Assembly: GCA_000437355.1 (NCBI GenBank)
Contig: FR899774.1
Location: 45,572 to 109,571 of the forward strand
Source of the DNA: Firmicutes bacterium CAG:460
Lineage (GTDB): Bacteria; Bacillota_I; Bacilli_A; RF39; UBA660
Direction: 5' to 3'
DNA: 64,000 bases
The notes beneath the pieces are model-generated. The model was not told where the DNA came from. It made no database searches and saw only the letters and a list, made by a program, of their open reading frames with translations. Positions 16,358 to 25,969 of the stretch are shown piece after piece (the first letter of the stretch is position 1; each line of letters starts with the position of its first letter). Both the position numbers and the translations under genes were made by a program.

Positions 16358-16704
16358 TATTTATTATCCTTTTCAATTTTATCAATAATTTTTTCTATTT
16401 TTTCACCATAAGCAATAGATTTATCAAAAATAAATTTAAGTTCTGGTGTATGTCTAATTTCTAGTCTTTCACTTAACTTACCACGAATAAATGGTGCAGA
16501 TTCGTTGACTTCTTTTTCTAAAGATTTTTCATCCATATCCATAATAGAAGTAAAATATATTTTGCAATAACTTAAATCATTAGTTACATCACAACCCGTT
16601 ATGGTTATACTTTTAAGTATTTCGTCATTAACTTCATTAATTAATATATCACAAAGATATCTTTGAATATCACTAGCAATTCGTGCAATCTTATACTTAG
16701 GCAT
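16357..16704 (-). CDS. rbfA: Ribosome-binding factor A
   Basis: RbfA is a KH-fold protein that helps mature the 5' end of 16S rRNA in the 30S subunit. The 115-residue sequence shows the family pattern RIASDIQRYLCDILINEVND at the N terminus and IRGKLSERLEIRHTPELKF near residue 75. It overlaps infB by 8 nt and the following gene by 1 nt, typical of the conserved infB-rbfA-truB order. Confidence 0.92.
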   Translation of the reverse strand: MPKYKIARIASDIQRYLCDILINEVNDEILKSITITGCDVTNDLSYCKIYFTSIMDMDEKSLEKEVNESAPFIRGKLSERLEIRHTPELKFIFDKSIAYGEKIEKIIDKIEKDNK

Positions 16705-18805
16705 GTTTTACCTCAACCATTTCATACGCTTCAATAGTATCTCCTTCTTTAAAATCATTAAATTTTTCTAAAGTAATACCACATTCAAAGCCTTTTTTAA
16801 CCTCTTTAACTGTATCTTTTTCTCTTTGTAAAGATGCTATAACTTCATCACTTGCTATAACAACTCCATCACGAATAACACGAGCCATAGCACCATTTTT
16901 AACAATACCACTTGTTATATAAGAACCCGCTATATTACCAATCTTAGAGAATTTAAATATTTTTCTAACTTCGGCAGAACCTAATACTTTTTCTTCATAT
17001 TCAGGATCTAACATACCATTAATAGCAGCTTCAATATCTTCAACTAATTTATAAATAATTGTATATAATCTAATATCTATATTATTATCTTTAGCAATAT
17101 CCTTAGCATTATTTGATGCAACAACATTAAATCCAATAATAATAGCATTTGAAGCACTAGCAAGTACTACATCAGATTCACTAATAGCACCAATACCACT
17201 TCTTATTACTTTAACAGATACATCTTTTTCTTTAATTTTTTCTAAAGCATTTTTAACAGCTTCTTCAGAACCACGAACATCTGCTTTTAAAACAACATTT
17301 ATTTCTTTATTACCAGCATCAACTGATGCAAATAAATCATCTAAAGAAACCTTCTTATCTTTACCTGCATTCATTTTCGCAGCATCGTGGCGTTTTTGGG
17401 CAACAGCTTTAGCTTCAGCTTCTGTTTCAAATGCCATGAATTTATCTCCAGCCGACGGATTTTCTGTTAAACCAGTAATTTCTACCGGAGTTGATGGACC
17501 AGCAAGAACTATAGATTCTCCACGATCATTTTTCATTGTTCTAACCTTTGCATAGCTTGTACCAACAACAATTGGGTCTCCAAGTCTAAGTGTACCATTT
17601 TGAATTAAGAATGAAGCAACACCTCCGACATTTTTATCAAGGCGAGATTCAATAACAGCACCAACCGCATAACGATTTGGATTAGCCTTAAGTTCATTAA
17701 CCTCAGCAATTGTAAGAATTGTTTCTAGTAATAATTCAACACCTTCACCAGTATGAGCAGATATATTAATAAATGGAGTATCTCCTCCCCAAGCCTCAGG
17801 TGTAATTCCAATTTCAGCCATTTCTGTTAAAACTCTATCAATATTTGCATCTGGCTTATCTATTTTATTAACTGCTACAATTATTGGTACATTGGCACTT
17901 AATGCATGATCAACTGCTTCTTTAGTTTGCGGTTTAACCCCATCATCTGCAGCAACAATTATAATAACTATATCTGTAACTGATGCTCCTCTTGCACGCA
18001 TTTCTGTAAAAGCAGCATGTCCTGGAGTATCAATAAATGTTATAAGTTCATCCTTATATTTAGTTTGATAAGCCCCGATATGTTGTGTAATTCCTCCAAA
18101 TTCTTTATCAACCACGTGAGTATTTCTAATATAATCAAGTAATGTAGTTTTACCATGGTCAACATGTCCCATTATAGTTACTATCGGAGGTCTTTTAACT
18201 AAATCTTCTTCTTTATCAATTATTTCATAAGATTCAAAATTAGTAACATCTTGAGTTTCTTCTCTTTTTAAAGTCTTTTTATAATCAAGTGCTATTATTT
18301 CTGCATTTTCAAAATCAATTGGTTGATTTAAACTTAACATTAAACCATTTTCCATTAATTTCTTAATTATTTCAGCTCCACCAACATTTAAAACATTTGC
18401 AAATTCTGCTACACTCATTCCATTTTTATATAAAACAATATTTTCATCTGTTTCATTTTTCATAAGTTTATTCTTATGCTTATACATTTCTTTCTTCTTT
18501 AAATTGAAATCTTGCTTACTTGCATCTTTCTTCTTCAATTTTTCTTTTGATATACTATCTTTCATACTTTTATCTACTCTTGAAGAAGTCATTATTTCAT
18601 CTACTTTATCTTCAATATCCTCTTCTTCTTCAAAAGTAATTTCATCATCCGTAGAAATTAAATTAATAGTATTATCTAGCATAATAATATCATCATCTGT
18701 TAAATAATCATCTTTATTATTAACATTAATTGCTAACTCATGACATTTCTTTAATATTTCTGCCACAGATAAATTTACATCATTTGCATATTCTGAAACT
18801 TTCAT
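16697..18805 (-). CDS. infB: Translation initiation factor IF-2
   Basis: IF-2 is the GTPase that brings initiator tRNA to the 30S subunit. The 702-residue protein has two small IF2-N modules (residues about 1-45 and 125-180) separated by an acidic then Lys-rich linker. The G domain follows with VTIMGHVDHGKTTLLDYIR, DTPGHAAF and VNKIDKPD, then domains II-IV. The N-terminal region is short compared with many Bacillota. It is followed by rbfA and preceded by rnpM. Confidence 0.96.
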   Translation of the reverse strand: MKVSEYANDVNLSVAEILKKCHELAINVNNKDDYLTDDDIIMLDNTINLISTDDEITFEEEEDIEDKVDEIMTSSRVDKSMKDSISKEKLKKKDASKQDFNLKKKEMYKHKNKLMKNETDENIVLYKNGMSVAEFANVLNVGGAEIIKKLMENGLMLSLNQPIDFENAEIIALDYKKTLKREETQDVTNFESYEIIDKEEDLVKRPPIVTIMGHVDHGKTTLLDYIRNTHVVDKEFGGITQHIGAYQTKYKDELITFIDTPGHAAFTEMRARGASVTDIVIIIVAADDGVKPQTKEAVDHALSANVPIIVAVNKIDKPDANIDRVLTEMAEIGITPEAWGGDTPFINISAHTGEGVELLLETILTIAEVNELKANPNRYAVGAVIESRLDKNVGGVASFLIQNGTLRLGDPIVVGTSYAKVRTMKNDRGESIVLAGPSTPVEITGLTENPSAGDKFMAFETEAEAKAVAQKRHDAAKMNAGKDKKVSLDDLFASVDAGNKEINVVLKADVRGSEEAVKNALEKIKEKDVSVKVIRSGIGAISESDVVLASASNAIIIGFNVVASNNAKDIAKDNNIDIRLYTIIYKLVEDIEAAINGMLDPEYEEKVLGSAEVRKIFKFSKIGNIAGSYITSGIVKNGAMARVIRDGVVIASDEVIASLQREKDTVKEVKKGFECGITLEKFNDFKEGDTIEAYEMVEVKHA

Positions 18806-18822
18806 TTAATCACAACCTTTCT

Positions 18823-19080
18823 TTATTTGTTTATTATTTCTTCTAACTCTTCATATATTTTATCTGGTATTTCCACTTCTAATACCCTATTTAATAATTT
18901 ATTACTTTTAGCTTTTTTTATAACCTCAATATCTTTTTTTAAATAAGCTCCACGTCCATTTGCTTTACCAACTGTATCAATAATTACTTCACCATCTGGT
19001 GTTCTAACTACCCTAATTAAATCTTTCTTAGGCAATTTTTCTTTAGTTATTACACATGAACGCATTGGAATTTTCTTCAT
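18823..19080 (-). CDS. rnpM: RNase P modulator RnpM (YlxR family)
   Basis: The 85-residue protein belongs to the YlxR/DUF448 family. It contains the signatures RSCVITKEKLPKKDLIRVV and KANGRGAYLKKD. B. subtilis YlxR binds the RNase P RNA and inhibits the enzyme. Its place between nusA and infB is conserved. Its start overlaps the nusA stop by 1 nt. The L7Ae-like gene ylxQ, often next to it, is missing here. Confidence 0.9.
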   Translation of the reverse strand: MKKIPMRSCVITKEKLPKKDLIRVVRTPDGEVIIDTVGKANGRGAYLKKDIEVIKKAKSNKLLNRVLEVEIPDKIYEELEEIINK

Positions 19081-20192
19081 TAATTATTACCTGCTTGTTG
19101 AATTTCTTCCATTGTTTTAATTTCTAAATGATATTTGGTTAACTTACTTGCTAATTTAATATTACTTCCCTTTTTACCAATTGCTTGTGATAAATTATCA
19201 TTATTAACTATTACTAAAGCATTTCTTTCTTCTGCATCTGGAATTGATACTATTACATCTTTAGCTGGTGTCATTGCATTTTTAATAAATTCTGCAGGGT
19301 CTTCACTATATAAAACTAAATCTACTTTTTCACCCTTTAGTTCTTTTAAAATACCAGCAATTCTTGAACCTTTTTCACCAATACAAGAACCAATTGCATC
19401 AATTCTATCATTTGTTGAATATAAAGCTACTTTCGTACGAATGCCTGCTTCTCTAACTACTTGAGTAATAATTATTGTACCATTTGCAACCTCAGGTATT
19501 TCATGTTCAAATAATCTTTTAACAAAACCATAATTTTTTCTAGACAATTTAATAATTGGTCCTTTTGGTCCACTTTCAACTTTACTTACATAAACTTTAA
19601 TACTTGACCCCATTACTATTTGTTCACCAGGTATAATTTCTTTTTTAGGCAATATTCCTCTTGTTCTACCTAAATCTATATAATAGTTATTTTGGTCTTC
19701 CATAGCAACCATACCAACCATTAATTCATCTTGTTTATCAGCAAATTCTTCAATAACACTATTCTTTTCTGCTTCTCTTATTTTTTGCATTACAACTTGT
19801 TTCGCAGTACCAGCTGCCACTCTTCCAAAATCTTTTGGTGTTACTTCTTCTTCAATAGTTTCTCCTACTTTTATAGTGGGTACCTTTTTAATAGCATCTT
19901 CAAGTAATATTTGGGCATCTCTATTTACTTCAGGTTCTACTCTCGTAACATTACCTTCTTCATCTTCTACAACACTACCTTCATCAATTTCAGGTACAAC
20001 TACATAATAAGAATAAACTTTAATATCTCCAGTTTCACGATTAATATCTACTCTAACATTAGTTTTTGAATTAAAATTTTTCTTATATGCTGTTTGAAGT
20101 GCTAATTCTAATGCTTCAAATATTATATCAGCACTTATATTTTTTTCTTCCACAATAGTATTTAACGCTTTAATTAATTCTTTACCATTCAT
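19080..20192 (-). CDS. nusA: Transcription termination/antitermination factor NusA
   Basis: NusA binds RNA polymerase and nascent RNA and tunes pausing, termination and antitermination. The 370-residue protein shows the N-terminal RNAP-binding domain (ALQTAYKKNFNSKTNVRVDI), an S1 domain (residues about 135-200) and two KH domains (IGEKGSRIAGILKEL and IGKKGSNIKLASKLT). The C-terminal acidic repeats of enterobacteria are absent, as usual for Bacillota. It starts 2 nt after the rimP stop. Confidence 0.95.
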   Translation of the reverse strand: MNGKELIKALNTIVEEKNISADIIFEALELALQTAYKKNFNSKTNVRVDINRETGDIKVYSYYVVVPEIDEGSVVEDEEGNVTRVEPEVNRDAQILLEDAIKKVPTIKVGETIEEEVTPKDFGRVAAGTAKQVVMQKIREAEKNSVIEEFADKQDELMVGMVAMEDQNNYYIDLGRTRGILPKKEIIPGEQIVMGSSIKVYVSKVESGPKGPIIKLSRKNYGFVKRLFEHEIPEVANGTIIITQVVREAGIRTKVALYSTNDRIDAIGSCIGEKGSRIAGILKELKGEKVDLVLYSEDPAEFIKNAMTPAKDVIVSIPDAEERNALVIVNNDNLSQAIGKKGSNIKLASKLTKYHLEIKTMEEIQQAGNN

Positions 20193-20193
20193 T

Positions 20194-20448
20194 TTACTCT
20201 CCTCTTTCTTTGCTTACTACATCTAGTATATAACTATCATCAGTTATATCAGCTTTATCCACTACCTCATTTACAATTTTCGTAGCATCAACAATAGTTT
20301 CCAAATCAATTCCTCCGATTTTATCTAAAGTAACCGTTAAGAAATGATACTTTCCTTTTTCTTCAAAAGTTACATCATCAACTATTATTTCCTCGCTATC
20401 CAATCTTTCTTGTAAATCAATTTTAAGTTTCTCCAAAACTAGTTTCAT
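20194..20448 (-). CDS. rimP: RimP reduced to its N-terminal domain
   Basis: RimP helps mature the 30S subunit. The position before nusA and the motif GGIDLETIVDATKIVNEVVD, followed by YILDVVSKERGE, identify it. The chain ends right where the N-terminal alpha/beta domain normally ends (usual 'LEVSSPGLDRPL'). The whole C-terminal SH3-like domain, about 65-70 residues that bind S12, is missing, leaving 84 residues. The stop is directly followed by nusA with no leftover sequence, so this is a clean shortening rather than a recent frameshift. The start at 20448 is supported by GGAGG five bases upstream. Confidence 0.8.
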   Translation of the reverse strand: MKLVLEKLKIDLQERLDSEEIIVDDVTFEEKGKYHFLTVTLDKIGGIDLETIVDATKIVNEVVDKADITDDSYILDVVSKERGE

Positions 20449-20472
20449 AAACACCTCCATAACTAATAATAA

Positions 20473-20518
20473 AAGTGGGATTTTCTGCCCACTTAAAACT
20501 GATAAATAAATTATACCA
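20473..20518 (-). promoter_or_regulatory. Promoter and leader hairpin of the rimP-nusA-infB operon
   Basis: The minus strand has TGG-TATAAT (extended -10; box at 20515-20510). About 15 nt into the leader is a hairpin AAGTGGG-(8 nt)-CCCACTT at 20494-20473, followed by TTTATTATT. The hairpin lies between the promoter and the ribosome-binding site and could act as an attenuator controlled by NusA, which is inference. Confidence 0.55.
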
Positions 20519-20572
20519 CAATTTTTACTAAAATAAAAGAAAAAATTGCAATTTTTACTGAAAAAACCATAA

Positions 20573-20606
20573 AAAAAAGAGTCGCATATTAACGAGCTCT
20601 TCTATA
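20573..20606 (-). terminator. Terminator of typA
   Basis: The minus strand reads AAGAGCTCG, eight nt, CGACTCTT and then a run of T. The stem has one bulged C. It overlaps the last codons of typA. Confidence 0.65.
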
Positions 20607-22391
20607 TCTTTCTTTTGGATCTAAATATTTTTTTCTAAGTCTTATTTCTGTTGGAGTTATTTCAATATATTCATCATCTTCAATAAATTCCAATGCTTCT
20701 TCCAAAGTAAATTTCTTAGCTTTATTTAATACTATTGCTTCATCAGCATGAGCACTTCTAGTATTAGTTAGTTCTTTATTCTTACAAGGATTAACATCTA
20801 AATCTCCTTCTTTATTAGCAATGCCTACGATCATACCAATATAAACATCAGTTGATGGGTCTACTATCATTGTACCTCTACTACTTAAGTTAAATAATGA
20901 ATAACCAAAAGTTGTACCATTAACCATTGAAACTAAAACACCATTTTTACGTCCTGAAATAGCCCCAGCATAAGGTCCATAAGAATCAAATGAACGAACC
21001 ATGATACCTTCACCCTTAGTTTCAGTAATAAATGAACCACGATAACCAATTAATCCTCTAGTGGGAACTAAATATTCACATTTTGTATATCCAACTTCAC
21101 CTGGTGTAACGCTTTGCATAATTCCTTTTCTTTCATTTAAAGAATTAATTACAGTTCCAGAATATTCATTTGGTACATTAACAATAACTTTTTCATATGG
21201 CTCACATTTTTCACCATCTACTTCTTTAAAAATAACTTCAGGCTTAGAAACAGATAATTCATATCCTTCTCTTCTCATATTTTCAAGCAAAATTGATAAA
21301 TGAAGTTCACCACGACCACTTACCTTAAAACCATCAGCACCTTCTAATTGTTCAACTTTTAAACCTACATTAGTTTCAAGTTCTTTTTCTAATCTTTCTT
21401 TTAAATGTCTACTTGTTAAAAATTTACCACTTTGACCAGCAAATGGAGAATTATTAACTAAAAAATTCATTGATAATGTTGGTTCTTCAATAACAATTTT
21501 AGGAAGTGGATTAATTTTATCTTTTTCACAAATTGTATCTCCAATAGAAACATCACTACATCCTGCTACAGTTACGATATCTCCAAAATAAGCAACAGGA
21601 ACCTCTACTCTTTTAATGCCTTCATTAACAAACAATTTAGTAACACGGAAAGATTCAACTTTTCCATCATTTGTTGCTAAAGAAACAGTTTCCCCACTCT
21701 TTATTTTACCTTTATTAATTCTACCAATACCAAGTCTACCAATATAATCATCATATGCAAGTTGACATACTTGTAATTGTAATGGATCAGCCTCATTACC
21801 TTCAAAAACTTTAGTATTATTTACAATAGTTTCTAACAATGGCGTTAAATCCTTACCTTCATCACTCATATTATAAATTGCATAACCACTTCTAGCACTA
21901 CCATAAAGAATAGGAAAATCTAGTTGCTCATCTGTTGCACCTAATTCCATAAACAAATTAAATGTCATATCAACAACTTCTTCAGCTCTCTCATCTTTTT
22001 TATCAATTTTATTAATAAATAAAATTGGTTTTAAATTATTTTGTAATGCTTCTTTTAAAACAAATCTAGTTTGAGGCATAGGTCCTTCAGCCGAATCCAC
22101 AAGTAAAATAACTGTATCAACAGTTTTAATAACTCTTTCAATTTCACTAGAAAAATCAGCATGACCGGGAGTATCAACTATATTGATTTTATAATCCTTA
22201 TATTTAATAGCACAGTTTTTAGCAGTAATAGTAATACCTCTTTCTTTTTCAAGGTCTCCACTATCCATAACACAATCAACTAATTCTTCATTTGCTCTAA
22301 AAACACCACTTTGTCTTAGCAAACCATCAACTAAAGTAGATTTACCAGCATCAACATGTGCAACTACGGCAATATTTATTATCTTATCCAT
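20589..22391 (-). CDS. typA: Ribosome-associated GTPase TypA/BipA
   Basis: TypA is a translational GTPase related to EF-G that assists 50S assembly and stress or cold adaptation. The 600-residue protein has VVAHVDAGKSTLVDGLL (P-loop), RGITITAKN, DTPGHADF and NKIDKKD. The conserved C-terminal domain contains the segment RGLIGYRG. It is a single-gene transcript with its own consensus promoter and a terminator. Confidence 0.95.
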   Translation of the reverse strand: MDKIINIAVVAHVDAGKSTLVDGLLRQSGVFRANEELVDCVMDSGDLEKERGITITAKNCAIKYKDYKINIVDTPGHADFSSEIERVIKTVDTVILLVDSAEGPMPQTRFVLKEALQNNLKPILFINKIDKKDERAEEVVDMTFNLFMELGATDEQLDFPILYGSARSGYAIYNMSDEGKDLTPLLETIVNNTKVFEGNEADPLQLQVCQLAYDDYIGRLGIGRINKGKIKSGETVSLATNDGKVESFRVTKLFVNEGIKRVEVPVAYFGDIVTVAGCSDVSIGDTICEKDKINPLPKIVIEEPTLSMNFLVNNSPFAGQSGKFLTSRHLKERLEKELETNVGLKVEQLEGADGFKVSGRGELHLSILLENMRREGYELSVSKPEVIFKEVDGEKCEPYEKVIVNVPNEYSGTVINSLNERKGIMQSVTPGEVGYTKCEYLVPTRGLIGYRGSFITETKGEGIMVRSFDSYGPYAGAISGRKNGVLVSMVNGTTFGYSLFNLSSRGTMIVDPSTDVYIGMIVGIANKEGDLDVNPCKNKELTNTRSAHADEAIVLNKAKKFTLEEALEFIEDDEYIEITPTEIRLRKKYLDPKERYRRAR

Positions 22392-22426
22392 AAAACTTCA
22401 CCCTTTTTTCACGTAAATACCCATAG

Positions 22427-22455
22427 ATAATAATACAAAATGATATAATTGTCAA
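22427..22455 (-). promoter_or_regulatory. Promoter of typA
   Basis: The minus strand reads TTGACA, 17 nt, TATTAT. The -35 is perfect and the -10 differs in one base. It is 35 nt upstream of the typA start. Confidence 0.75.
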
Positions 22456-22546
22456 GAAAAACATAATAATTTTAATAAAAGAATTTTACTAACAAAAAAA
22501 ATAAATGTAATAAAATAAAGATCTATATTTGTAAAATGCACACAAC

Positions 22547-22576
22547 AAAAATCCTCTATTTTAAAATGAGGATTTT
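22547..22576 (-). terminator. Terminator after the decayed surface-protein gene
   Basis: AAAATCCTC and GAGGATTTT form a 9-base-pair stem with an A/T loop of about 12 nt, followed on the minus strand by T residues. It lies 70 nt after the stop of the surface-protein remnant. Confidence 0.7.
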
Positions 22577-22643
22577 GATTATCTTTAAATTATACCAAAA
22601 AATTTATTCATCACTAATTTATATAAAAATATAATTAAATTAA

Positions 22644-23380
22644 TTAATTTTGTTTTTTTCTATAATAAATTAAAACACCTGTAACACCAACTAGTGATAT
22701 AATACTAGAAATAAAATATATTACAATATCATCATTAGTTTTAGGATTAACTATATTATTATTCTCTTCGATAGCAACTATTCCATAATGACTTAAGTGT
22801 GACGTTTCAAAAACAATATATCCATTTTCTACTTTTGCTTCTATAGTTTCTTTTATTTCACCATCCAAAATATAAACTACTTCATATTTAGAAAAACCTT
22901 TTAAATCTTCTGGTAAAGCAATTTTTATTTTCATTTTAGTATCATTAATTTTAACAACTTGACCATTTTCTAGTACGTTAATATCAACTATATATTTAAT
23001 ATTCTTATTAGCAAGATTTTTTTTTACTTCAACTTCTTTAATATCTAATACATAATTCTTAGTTATTTCTTTATCAAATATAATACTAGCATTTACTTCA
23101 CCATCATTTTTGATTTCATTATTTTTAGTCCAAGAAGCATATAAAGTTATATTTTTATATCTTTCATAACCGCTTTCTTCTTTTATTTTAGTATCTTTTT
23201 CAAACTCTTTATCTGTTTTTTCATCTATATCCCAGAATCTCCAGTAAACATAATTATAATTATTGTTACTATATTTTCTTTTTGCTTAGGCAAAATAATT
23301 GGATTAATAGACGTTAGAATCATACTAAAAGCAATATTTTGAGTAACCTCAACATAGTTTAAATGGTAATATATTTATTA
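22644..23380 (-). pseudogene. Decayed surface protein with a Listeria-Bacteroides-type repeat and NPKTN sorting motif
   Basis: An open frame from about 23285 to 22644 has no start codon near its 5' end. It encodes a fragment with YWRFWDIDEK and NITLYASWTKNNE, resembling the end of a Listeria-Bacteroides (Flg_new/InlB-B) repeat. The frame continues as VENGYIVFETSHLSHYGIVA. The C terminus is wall-sorting-like: NPKTND, a hydrophobic helix of about 22 residues, then RKKQN. Upstream sequence (to about 23380) carries more related-looking codons (VEVTQNIAFSMILTSINP) in another frame, and stops interrupt it. I read it as the 3' remnant of a larger cell-wall-anchored protein gene. Confidence 0.65.
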
Positions 23381-23439
23381 GCCCTATTAGTATTTTAAAG
23401 TTTTTTCAATTTCATTTTAATTTCTTATTATAATAGAAA

Positions 23440-23460
23440 AAACCTATAAAATAGGTTCAT
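23440..23460 (-). terminator. Terminator of recA
   Basis: The minus strand reads AACCTAT-TT-ATAGGTT followed by TTTT. It lies 40 nt after the recA stop codon. Confidence 0.7.
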
Positions 23461-23498
23461 TTTTTAGAATTTAGTTTATAGGTTTCATTTTTATTTTT

Positions 23499-24533
23499 CT
23501 AATTTTTTTCCTTTTTATCTTTTATTTTTTCTATAAAACCATAATGTTCTCTGATTTTTTGTTCAAGTTCATCCCTTAAAACTGGATTTTCTTTTAAAAA
23601 TATTTTTACATTTTCCTTACCTTGACCAATTTTTTCACCATTGTAAGAATACCAAGCACCACTTTTATCAATTATAGCTAAATCACTAGCAATATCTATA
23701 ATTTCTCCTTCTCTAGATATTCCTTCTCCATACATAATATCTACAGTAGCAGTTTTAAATGGTGGAGCAACTTTATTTTTAACAACTTTAATATTAGTTT
23801 TATTACCAATAATTTGGTCTCCCATTTTAATTTGTTCTCCACGTCTTACATCAAGTCTAATAGTAGAATAAAATTTTAATGCTCTTCCACCTGGTGTTGT
23901 TTCAGGATTACCAAACATAACACCAACTTTTTCTCTTAATTGGTTAATGAATATTGCCGTTGTTTTAGTTTTATTCATTGTTCCTGATAATTTTCTTAAT
24001 GCTTGAGACATTAATCTTGCTTGAAGACCTACATGAGAATCTCCCATTTCACCATCAATTTCTGCTTGAGGAACTAATGCTGCAACTGAGTCAATAACTA
24101 CAATATCAACAGCATCACTTTTAACTAAGGCATCACAAATTTCAAGGGCTTCTTCACCAGTATCTGGTTGACTTAGTAAAAGTTCATTAATATTAACTCC
24201 TAATTTTTTAGCATAAACTGGGTCTAGTGCATGTTCAGCATCTATAAATGCAGCTCTCCCTCCATTTTTTTGCACTTCTGCAATAGCTTGAAGGGCTACA
24301 GTTGTTTTACCACTTGATTCTGGTCCATATATTTCAATAATTCTTCCTTTAGGATAACCACCAACACCTAAAGCAACATCAATTGCAATTGAACCACTTG
24401 AAGTAACATCAACATTCATGTGTTCATTATCTCCAAGTTTCATTATGGCTCTTGCTCCAAATTGTTTTTCAATATCAGCAATAACTTGTTCTAGTGCCTT
24501 ATCTTTATTCTTTTCATCTTTTGTAACTTTCAT
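23499..24533 (-). CDS. recA: Recombinase RecA
   Basis: RecA forms filaments on single-stranded DNA and drives strand exchange and the SOS response. The 344-residue protein has the Walker A motif [22 protein letters not shown], the loop-L1/L2 regions (for example [20 protein letters not shown]) and the usual lysine-rich end. The start has GGAGGA upstream. It is transcribed alone from a consensus promoter. No Gram-positive LexA box (CGAAC-N4-GTTCG) is visible upstream. Confidence 0.97.
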   Translation of the reverse strand: MKVTKDEKNKDKALEQVIADIEKQFGARAIMKLGDNEHMNVDVTSSGSIAIDVALGVGGYPKGRIIEIYGPESSGKTTVALQAIAEVQKNGGRAAFIDAEHALDPVYAKKLGVNINELLLSQPDTGEEALEICDALVKSDAVDIVVIDSVAALVPQAEIDGEMGDSHVGLQARLMSQALRKLSGTMNKTKTTAIFINQLREKVGVMFGNPETTPGGRALKFYSTIRLDVRRGEQIKMGDQIIGNKTNIKVVKNKVAPPFKTATVDIMYGEGISREGEIIDIASDLAIIDKSGAWYSYNGEKIGQGKENVKIFLKENPVLRDELEQKIREHYGFIEKIKDKKEKN

Positions 24534-24563
24534 TTTTTCCTCCTAATACCCTGATACAACTTA

Positions 24564-24592
24564 ATTGTACAACAAGTTTTATAAATTGTCAA
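24564..24592 (-). promoter_or_regulatory. Promoter of recA
   Basis: The minus strand reads TTGACA, 17 nt, TACAAT. Both boxes are near consensus. The -10 lies in a small self-complementary TTGTACAA, which is not a recognised SOS operator. Confidence 0.75.
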
Positions 24593-24652
24593 CACAAAAC
24601 ACAAACATTTGTTTAAAATGTCTATGTTTCTTATACATATAATTTTTATTGA

Positions 24653-25003
24653 TTAGTTTTTAGGTTTAAAAATAATTGAAACTAAGAAAGCTGAAACTAT
24701 TGCACCGGTTATTACACCAGATGATTTACATAACATATTACTAAATATACCAAAGAAACCATCTTCTATATACCCTTGCCAAGCTGAACTATATAAAGAG
24801 TGACCAAAGTTAGAAATAAGAATTGTTGCTCCTGCTCCAAACTTATTTATAAGACAATCATAACAACCTAAAAACGATAAAAATGCCCCTCCAACTGTAT
24901 ATAAACTTGTAATATGTCCTGGAGTTAATTTAGTATTATCCAAAATAATTTGAGCTGAAGCACATAAAGTCCCAGCAAATAGAAATGCCATAAAGAAATT
25001 CAT
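24653..25003 (-). CDS. spoVAE: Stage V sporulation protein AE
   Basis: SpoVAE is a small inner-membrane protein of the SpoVA channel, which moves dipicolinic acid into the forespore and out at germination. The 116-residue sequence has four hydrophobic segments and the family pattern LTPGHITSLYTVGGAFLSFLG. Its ATG overlaps the spoVAD stop. It is the last gene of spoIIAA-sigma-spoVAC-spoVAD-spoVAE. Confidence 0.9.
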   Translation of the reverse strand: MNFFMAFLFAGTLCASAQIILDNTKLTPGHITSLYTVGGAFLSFLGCYDCLINKFGAGATILISNFGHSLYSSAWQGYIEDGFFGIFSNMLCKSSGVITGAIVSAFLVSIIFKPKN

Positions 25004-25968
25004 TATTCCACCTCCAAACTAATAGCATGAGCAATTGATGGAATTGTTCCATGTTGGTTAACAGTTGTTGGACTATGCAAAGCCCCTGTTGCTACTAATA
25101 ATATTTTCTTATATTTTTTATTAAGAAGCACTTTATTAAATAAAACAATTGGTAAACAAGCTGGTCCACTTCCTCCAGCATAAGTCTCTTGACTATCTAA
25201 ATATAATTCACAACCGGCATCCATATATTTTTTTAACCTTATATTATATACAGTTTCTAAATAATCTTTTAAAATCTCACTACCAACACATCCTAAATCA
25301 CCAGTTAAAACTAAATCATAATAACTTGCATCTCTTTTTAAACTAGCAAAATGTGTTGCAATAGTACTTGCAGCTGCTGGAGCCATCGCTGCCCCTAAAT
25401 TATTAGCATCATTTATTCCTAAATCTACAGGAACCCCAATTGTTGCACTTTCAAATTTTATTTTACTAGGTTTCTTACTTAAAAGAGTTGAAACAGCACC
25501 TGTTGATGTAAATGTTGCAGTATGAGCTCTCGGTGCACCATATTCAACTGGATATCTAAATTGTCTTTCAGCAGTTAAATTATGACTACTAGTAATACTA
25601 ATTACTTTTTTTAATTTTCCACTATCGACCATACTTGATGCAACAATTAAACTTTCTACAAATGTAGCACAAGCAGAATAAAGTCCTAAAAATGGAATAT
25701 TGTAATTTTTAGCACTATAATTACTAATAGCAATTTGATTAGTTAAATCTCCACCTACAAGCAAATCAATATCACTAATATTTAAATTATTTTTACCAAT
25801 TAAATTATCAATTACAAGTTGTTGCATTTTTACTTCAGCTTGTTCAAAAGTTTTTTCTCCAATATAATAATCATCCATAACCATATCTAATCTTTTTAAA
25901 CGACTATTTTTTTCTAAAGGTCCAACTATTGTATAATAATCATTTAAATAAACATTTTTAAATTTCAT
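25003..25968 (-). CDS. spoVAD: Stage V sporulation protein AD
   Basis: SpoVAD has a thiolase-like fold and binds dipicolinic acid on the membrane surface of the SpoVA complex. The 321-residue protein shows LVGGDLTNQIAISNYSA, the conserved GLYSACATFVESLIVASSM and SSHNLTAERQFRYPVEYG. It ends with GALHSPTTVNQHGTIPSIAH. The ATG at 25966-25968 is preferred because GGTGG lies just upstream; an in-frame ATG 12 nt earlier overlaps the spoVAC end. Confidence 0.93.
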   Translation of the reverse strand: MKFKNVYLNDYYTIVGPLEKNSRLKRLDMVMDDYYIGEKTFEQAEVKMQQLVIDNLIGKNNLNISDIDLLVGGDLTNQIAISNYSAKNYNIPFLGLYSACATFVESLIVASSMVDSGKLKKVISITSSHNLTAERQFRYPVEYGAPRAHTATFTSTGAVSTLLSKKPSKIKFESATIGVPVDLGINDANNLGAAMAPAAASTIATHFASLKRDASYYDLVLTGDLGCVGSEILKDYLETVYNIRLKKYMDAGCELYLDSQETYAGGSGPACLPIVLFNKVLLNKKYKKILLVATGALHSPTTVNQHGTIPSIAHAISLEVE

Positions 25969-25969
25969 A

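Noticed and set aside
24564..24592. Self-complementary TTGTACAA in the recA promoter as an SOS operator
   Set aside because: It does not match the Gram-positive LexA box CGAAC-N4-GTTCG and the flanking arms are out of register.
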